Assembly (NCBI RefSeq): GCF_011046975.1
Contig: NZ_CP049253.1
Location: 806,001 to 870,000, forward strand
DNA length: 64,000 nucleotides
Source: Microbacterium amylolyticum
GTDB taxonomy: Bacteria; Actinomycetota; Actinomycetes; Actinomycetales; Microbacteriaceae
Direction of reading: 5' to 3'
The translations under genes were made by a program, and so were the position numbers. Position 1 is the stretch's first letter, and each line of letters begins with the position of its first letter. This document shows positions 60,330-64,000 of this stretch, piece by piece. The notes beneath the pieces are model-generated. The model ran no database searches, was not told the DNA's origin, and worked only from the letters and a program-made list of their open reading frames with translations.

Positions 60330-61829
60330 CTATTTGATCCAGCGCATCGGAACGTTGATGTCGACGCCGGTTCCGCCGTCAAACGCCGTTCCCGTTCCGC
60401 TCGTCGTGCTCCACTCGATCGTTCCGCTGAGCTCGCCCTGAATCAGCGTCCGAACGATCTGTGTACCCAGACCCCGTCCGACGCGTCCCTCGGGAAGACC
60501 AGCCCCCGTGTCGCGAACACGCACGCTCAACCGTTCTTCGGAACGCTCGGCGATGATCTCCACCTCGCCCTCCCGTCCGGCCAGACCATGCTCAACAGCG
60601 TTGGTGACCACCTCGGTGAGCGCGAGAGCGAGAGGCGTCGCGTACTCGCTCGGAAGAGTTCCAAAGGCACCCGTTGTTCGCGTCTTGGCCACGGTGTTCT
60701 GAGCGGCGGCAACTTCGGCGACGAGGCGCAGAACGCGCGCGAAGACCTCGTCGAAGTCGACGTTTTGCGCGAGACCTTCGGACAGGGTGTCGTGGACAAC
60801 AGCGATCGCCGCGACGCGCTGCATGGCTTGCAGCAGCGATTCGCGAGCTTCTTCGCTCGAGGTTCGGCGCGACTGAATTCGCAACAGCGACGCGACCGTC
60901 TGCAGGTTGTTCTTGACGCGGTGATGAATCTCACGGATGGTCGCGTCCTTCGTCAGGATCTCCTGCTCCTGACTACGAAGTTCGCTGACATCGCGACAGA
61001 GCACGATCGCTCCCAGGCGCTGGCCATGATCGCGCAACGGAATAACGCGCAGCGAAACCGTCACGCCCCGAGCCTGAACATCGCTGCGCCATGGTGAACG
61101 CCCCGACAACAAAACGGGAAGCGACGCCTCATCAGCGGATGCATCGAGCGCGGCCGGAAGTACCTTGCGCGCCACGTCCGAGAGGGTCTCCCCCTCGAGC
61201 TCGTCGACGAACCCAATGCGGTTGAAGGCGCTCAGCCCATTCGGGCTGGCGAATGTCACAACACCGTCGACGTCGAGACGAATCAAACCGTCCGCCGCGC
61301 GAGGTGTTCCGCGCCGCGGGCCCATGGGGGCGGTCACGTCGGGGTAATCGCCCGTGGCGATCATGCCAAAGATTGCATCGGCGCATTCGTCGAACGTGTG
61401 CTGCTGACGCGACGGTGCGCGCACTTCGCCCAGGTTGGTGTGACGCGTCAGAACACCGATAACGGCGGTGCCGCCCTCGTCGCGGCGCACGATCGGAACG
61501 GCCTTAACGCGGGTGGGCGTCTCCTCGAACCACTCGGGACTCGTCGAATCGACGATGACGCCCGAATCGAAGGCGTCCGTCACCTGACGCTGCCACTGCG
61601 GTCGCACTTTCTCGCCGACGATATCGCGATAAAACAGGGTGGACGCACCGCTCGGGCGAACATGACCGACGGCCCGGAAGGAGTCGTCTTCTGTCTGACC
61701 CCAGATGACGATGTCCGCCGACGCGAGGTCGGCGAGCAGTTGCCCGTCGCCGTGCACACGGTGCAGCCATTCGATGTCCGTCTCTCCGAGACGGTTCTGG
61801 GCAGTAAGCAGATCACTGAGGGTCGACAC
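60330..61829 (-). CDS. pdtaS: Sensor histidine kinase PdtaS
   Basis: 499 residues. N-terminal GAF domain (about 1-150), PAS domain (about 180-285), HisKA_2 dimerisation domain with IHHRVKNNLQTVASLLRIQSRR (His302-His303, same position as the phosphorylated His of M. tuberculosis PdtaS), and HATPase with N box EVVTNAVEHG, DTGAGLPEG and GLGTQIV. No membrane helix, so a soluble sensor. Its usual partner, the ANTAR-type antiterminator PdtaR, is not in the window. Convergent with whiB and four bases from the upstream CpaE-like gene. Confidence 0.93.
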   Translation of the reverse strand: MSTLSDLLTAQNRLGETDIEWLHRVHGDGQLLADLASADIVIWGQTEDDSFRAVGHVRPSGASTLFYRDIVGEKVRPQWQRQVTDAFDSGVIVDSTSPEWFEETPTRVKAVPIVRRDEGGTAVIGVLTRHTNLGEVRAPSRQQHTFDECADAIFGMIATGDYPDVTAPMGPRRGTPRAADGLIRLDVDGVVTFASPNGLSAFNRIGFVDELEGETLSDVARKVLPAALDASADEASLPVLLSGRSPWRSDVQARGVTVSLRVIPLRDHGQRLGAIVLCRDVSELRSQEQEILTKDATIREIHHRVKNNLQTVASLLRIQSRRTSSEEARESLLQAMQRVAAIAVVHDTLSEGLAQNVDFDEVFARVLRLVAEVAAAQNTVAKTRTTGAFGTLPSEYATPLALALTEVVTNAVEHGLAGREGEVEIIAERSEERLSVRVRDTGAGLPEGRVGRGLGTQIVRTLIQGELSGTIEWSTTSGTGTAFDGGTGVDINVPMRWIK

Positions 61830-61832
61830 CCT

Positions 61833-63020
61833 TCACAGCGTAGCGGCGAGTCCGCGTATCCCCTGCGCAAGGGGCGAGCCGCGTCGCGGTGACAGCACGG
61901 GTCGAGCATCGAGCAACGCCCGATCTGCGGTTCGCATATCGTGCGGAAGAAACGCGATCTGGTCAAGCGCCGCAAACCTTCCGAGAAGCCGGCGCGCTTG
62001 CGACTTCCCGTCAACGCCCAGCGCGCCACGACGAAGGTGATTGACGACGGGAATGATGGTGGCTGTCGGTGCGATCTCCTGAATCTGCGTCACGCCGCGA
62101 ACGAATCGCGCCAAGCCCACCGCATCGGCCGAGGCGACCGCCACGACGCGATCAGCGGCCGCGAGCGCGGCGAGCGTCGCGGCGTTCCGGCTCGGAGCAT
62201 CGGCGTCGCTCAGAACCTCCTCGCTCGACTCCAGCGGAGCTGCGACATCGACGATCACATCGTCGCACCAGGAGCGGGCCGTGTCTAGCGCCGCATGCAC
62301 CCGCCGAGCGGAGAGCTCCGGCCATCGTGATGGCCGGTTGATCCCGGTGAGCACTTCCAGCGGCTGGCGGCCAATTTCCACGGGCACGCTGAGTCTGGTC
62401 AGTTCGGGCCCGTCCAGGACGCCGTAGTCGGTCTGGCGGCACGCCGCGGGAAAACCCGGCGCATCGTCCGCCAGTCCGAGCCGTTGGGCTACTGCCGGAG
62501 CGTGTGTGTCGGCGTCGACGATCGCCGTGCGAACGCCTCCCATCGCGCGAGACGCGGCAATGGCCATCGCCAGTGTTGTGCGCCCGGGCGCACCATGCGG
62601 ACCCCACACAACCGTGATCGCACCACGCTGCTGCCCGCCATCCGAAACATCGCGAGGCAGGTCTCCCCCTGTGACGATCGCTGCCGCGATCTCCGCGGCG
62701 TCGCCGTCGATATCGTGTGCGCGGTCCAGGCCGAAGGACGCCGCCGCTCTGCTCTCGGCTGCGCGCGCGGCCACGGGGACGATCCGAACCGCATTGCGGT
62801 CGCAGAGCGCGACAACGTCGGGAACGAGAACGGCTCGCGTCGTGTGGAGAACAATCGTTTCGGCGTCCCGCAGCATCTCCCGCGTCCGACTCGCGGCGTC
62901 AGCTACGGCCTGGACCATGTCGTGCGGCCGCAGCAATCCTGCGACGTCGATTCCCTCGGCGGAGAGATCGCGGGCGATACGGGATCCGTGTGGTTCGTCG
63001 GCGGCGACGATCGTTGTCAC
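61833..63020 (-). CDS. MinD/CpaE-like P-loop ATPase
   Basis: 395 residues. An N-terminal receiver-like region (about 1-125) precedes a SIMIBI-class ATPase domain: VVWGPHGAPGRTTLAMAIA, then TAIVDADTHAPAVAQRLGL. The P-loop is degenerate: Arg replaces the catalytic Lys in GKT and the deviant signature Lys is absent. ATGA overlap with the SAF-domain gene upstream shows translational coupling, a pair seen near whiB/pdtaS in related Actinobacteria (recalled, not searched). By analogy with CpaE/TadZ and CpaB it may help localise a secretion or pilus system, but no other tad gene is visible. Confidence 0.8.
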   Translation of the reverse strand: MTTIVAADEPHGSRIARDLSAEGIDVAGLLRPHDMVQAVADAASRTREMLRDAETIVLHTTRAVLVPDVVALCDRNAVRIVPVAARAAESRAAASFGLDRAHDIDGDAAEIAAAIVTGGDLPRDVSDGGQQRGAITVVWGPHGAPGRTTLAMAIAASRAMGGVRTAIVDADTHAPAVAQRLGLADDAPGFPAACRQTDYGVLDGPELTRLSVPVEIGRQPLEVLTGINRPSRWPELSARRVHAALDTARSWCDDVIVDVAAPLESSEEVLSDADAPSRNAATLAALAAADRVVAVASADAVGLARFVRGVTQIQEIAPTATIIPVVNHLRRGALGVDGKSQARRLLGRFAALDQIAFLPHDMRTADRALLDARPVLSPRRGSPLAQGIRGLAATL

Positions 63021-63649
63021 GACGTGCCTCCGGCGTGAACGGGGACGGCCGAGAGCGCTGATCCTCCTGCGACGTGGTCGAGCACGACGGACACATCACC
63101 TCGCCCGATCACCAGCTCCAGTCGCGTGCCCTCGCGGGAGACCATGCCGTCATCAGCGAGCACACTCGCAACGACGGCGTCCGAGACGATCACGAGCGGC
63201 TCTTCGTATTGCCCCGGCGCTTCGAGCCGCGCCGCCCACAGTTCGACCGTGCTTCCTGCCGAAACGCCTGCGGGAACTTCGAGAGCGCTCCGAACAACGA
63301 CGCTCGTGAGATCGGACGCCGTGATGTCGCCCGTCGCCGCAGTGGCGATGAGCTCACCCTGCCCAATCGAACGCGTCGCGACCAGGCCATCGATGAGTGC
63401 TTCCGGAGGCAAATACAGCGACTCTGCCTGGCCCAGCTGCGCCTCGATTTCGACGACATCTCCCGCGGAGATCACCTGGCCGGGAACGATGGGCGACGCT
63501 GCCGCCAACACGGGGAAGGTCTCGCGTGCGCTCTGCACAACCCACCACACGCCAACGACAGAAGCCGCAACAAGAGCGATTCCGACCGCCAGCCGCAGAT
63601 CAAGCAATGGCGAACGCTGGCGCCGACCAGAACGGGAAATACTCTTCAT
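63017..63649 (-). CDS. SAF-domain membrane protein (CpaB/FlgA-like)
   Basis: 210 residues from ATG 63649; a GTG at 63685 would add twelve. One transmembrane segment (about 20-39, LAVGIALVAASVVGVWWVV) then an extracytoplasmic SAF domain (AASPIVPGQVISAGDVVEIEAQL, ATRSIGQGELIATAA). SAF domains occur in CpaB pilus-assembly proteins and FlgA chaperones. Overlaps the downstream ATPase gene by ATGA. Role unknown. Confidence 0.82.
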   Translation of the reverse strand: MKSISRSGRRQRSPLLDLRLAVGIALVAASVVGVWWVVQSARETFPVLAAASPIVPGQVISAGDVVEIEAQLGQAESLYLPPEALIDGLVATRSIGQGELIATAATGDITASDLTSVVVRSALEVPAGVSAGSTVELWAARLEAPGQYEEPLVIVSDAVVASVLADDGMVSREGTRLELVIGRGDVSVVLDHVAGGSALSAVPVHAGGTS

Positions 63650-63749
63650 GCGCACCGATCGTGCCAGAAATCGCAAAACCGGCACCGGCGTTTTCCACAG
63701 GCACTCATACCACCCCTCCTTCGCAGCGTCGGAGCGTCATAATGGGGTC

Positions 63750-64000
63750 ATGTCCACGGACCAGGGCGCGCTTTTCTTTACCCCAGCCGAGGTGGCTGAG
63801 CTCCTTGCGCTGTCTCCTGAGGAGGTCGTCACCCTCGTTCTCGATGGCGAACTCCGGGGTGTGCGGCTCGGCGCTCCGGCCGCCTGGCGAATCGAACGCG
63901 GCAGCGTACGTGACTACCTCGAGGCGCAGAACGAGAACAGTCGCCGGCATGCGCTGTGGCACGAGTCGAACGTCGCCAGCCTTCCGGAACTCTGGGGATC
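63750..64000 (+). CDS. Helix-turn-helix (excisionase/BldC-like) protein, cut by window edge
   Basis: Opens at ATG 63750 and is still open at the window end (83 codons). FFTPAEVAELLALSPEEVVTLVLDGELRGVRLGAPAAWRIERGSVRDYLEAQ is the MerR-like excisionase fold used by BldC. The tail (HALWHESNVASLPELWG) extends beyond a bare excisionase domain. It is divergent from the SAF-domain gene and often accompanies the SAF/ATPase pair. No function assigned. Confidence 0.8.
   Translation, partial: MSTDQGALFFTPAEVAELLALSPEEVVTLVLDGELRGVRLGAPAAWRIERGSVRDYLEAQNENSRRHALWHESNVASLPELWG

Overview
The window comes from a high-GC actinobacterium, most likely a member of the Microbacteriaceae (Microbacterium-like). 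The signs are a WhiB regulator next to a PdtaS-type histidine kinase, a monomeric isocitrate dehydrogenase, a protein O-mannosyltransferase beside rsmI, a CTTGA-N11-TCAAG (HAIR-type) element in front of a clp gene, and many LacI/ROK-controlled sugar cassettes. None of the sugar ABC cassettes carries its own ATPase gene. No rRNA, tRNA or CRISPR array was seen.

Layout. 1-8.6 kb: a galactan/beta-galactoside cassette (divergent LacI regulator, GH42 beta-galactosidase, binding protein, MalF- and MalG-type permeases, secreted GH53 endo-galactanase). 8.6-14.2 kb: a gluconate/idonate cassette (gluconokinase, idonate and gluconate 5-dehydrogenase homologues, GntP permease, divergent FadR-type GntR regulator). 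14.2-25.5 kb: housekeeping genes (protein mannosyltransferase, rsmI, two small membrane proteins, aldo/keto reductase, hrpA, DUF1361 protein, icd). 25.5-27.9 kb: ArsR regulator, CDF metal exporter and a Gfo/Idh/MocA oxidoreductase. 28-37.7 kb: a sugar-acid catabolic region under a LacI regulator, heavily eroded: frameshifted binding protein, a permease with its middle missing, a Gfo/Idh remnant, a dihydrodipicolinate-synthase-family gene reduced to 107 codons, and enolase-superfamily and aldehyde-dehydrogenase stubs. The surviving pieces fit an oxidative uronate-type route ending at 2-oxoglutarate (inference). 37.8-45.6 kb: quinone oxidoreductase, then an intact GH3 glycosidase/ABC cassette with its own LacI regulator. 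45.7-48.4 kb: O-acetylhomoserine sulfhydrylase and a ROK regulator. 48.4-53.9 kb: an insertion-sequence pile-up (ISL3, IS1380 and IS30 families, all transposases broken) that carries a CaCA antiporter and truncates a GH31 alpha-xylosidase gene. 54-56.6 kb: xylA-xylB. 56.6-64 kb: Clp ATPase, small membrane protein, whiB, pdtaS, MinD/CpaE-like ATPase, SAF-domain protein and a partial HTH gene.

Reading as a whole: the window is mostly a plant-polysaccharide and sugar-acid utilisation region. Two cassettes (galactan; GH3 oligosaccharide) and the gluconate and xylose cores look intact. The uronate-like cassette and the xylo-oligosaccharide part (GH31) are decaying. Two of the frameshifts sit in short C runs, so some of the apparent decay could be sequencing error; the large internal deletions and the GH31 truncation could not be.
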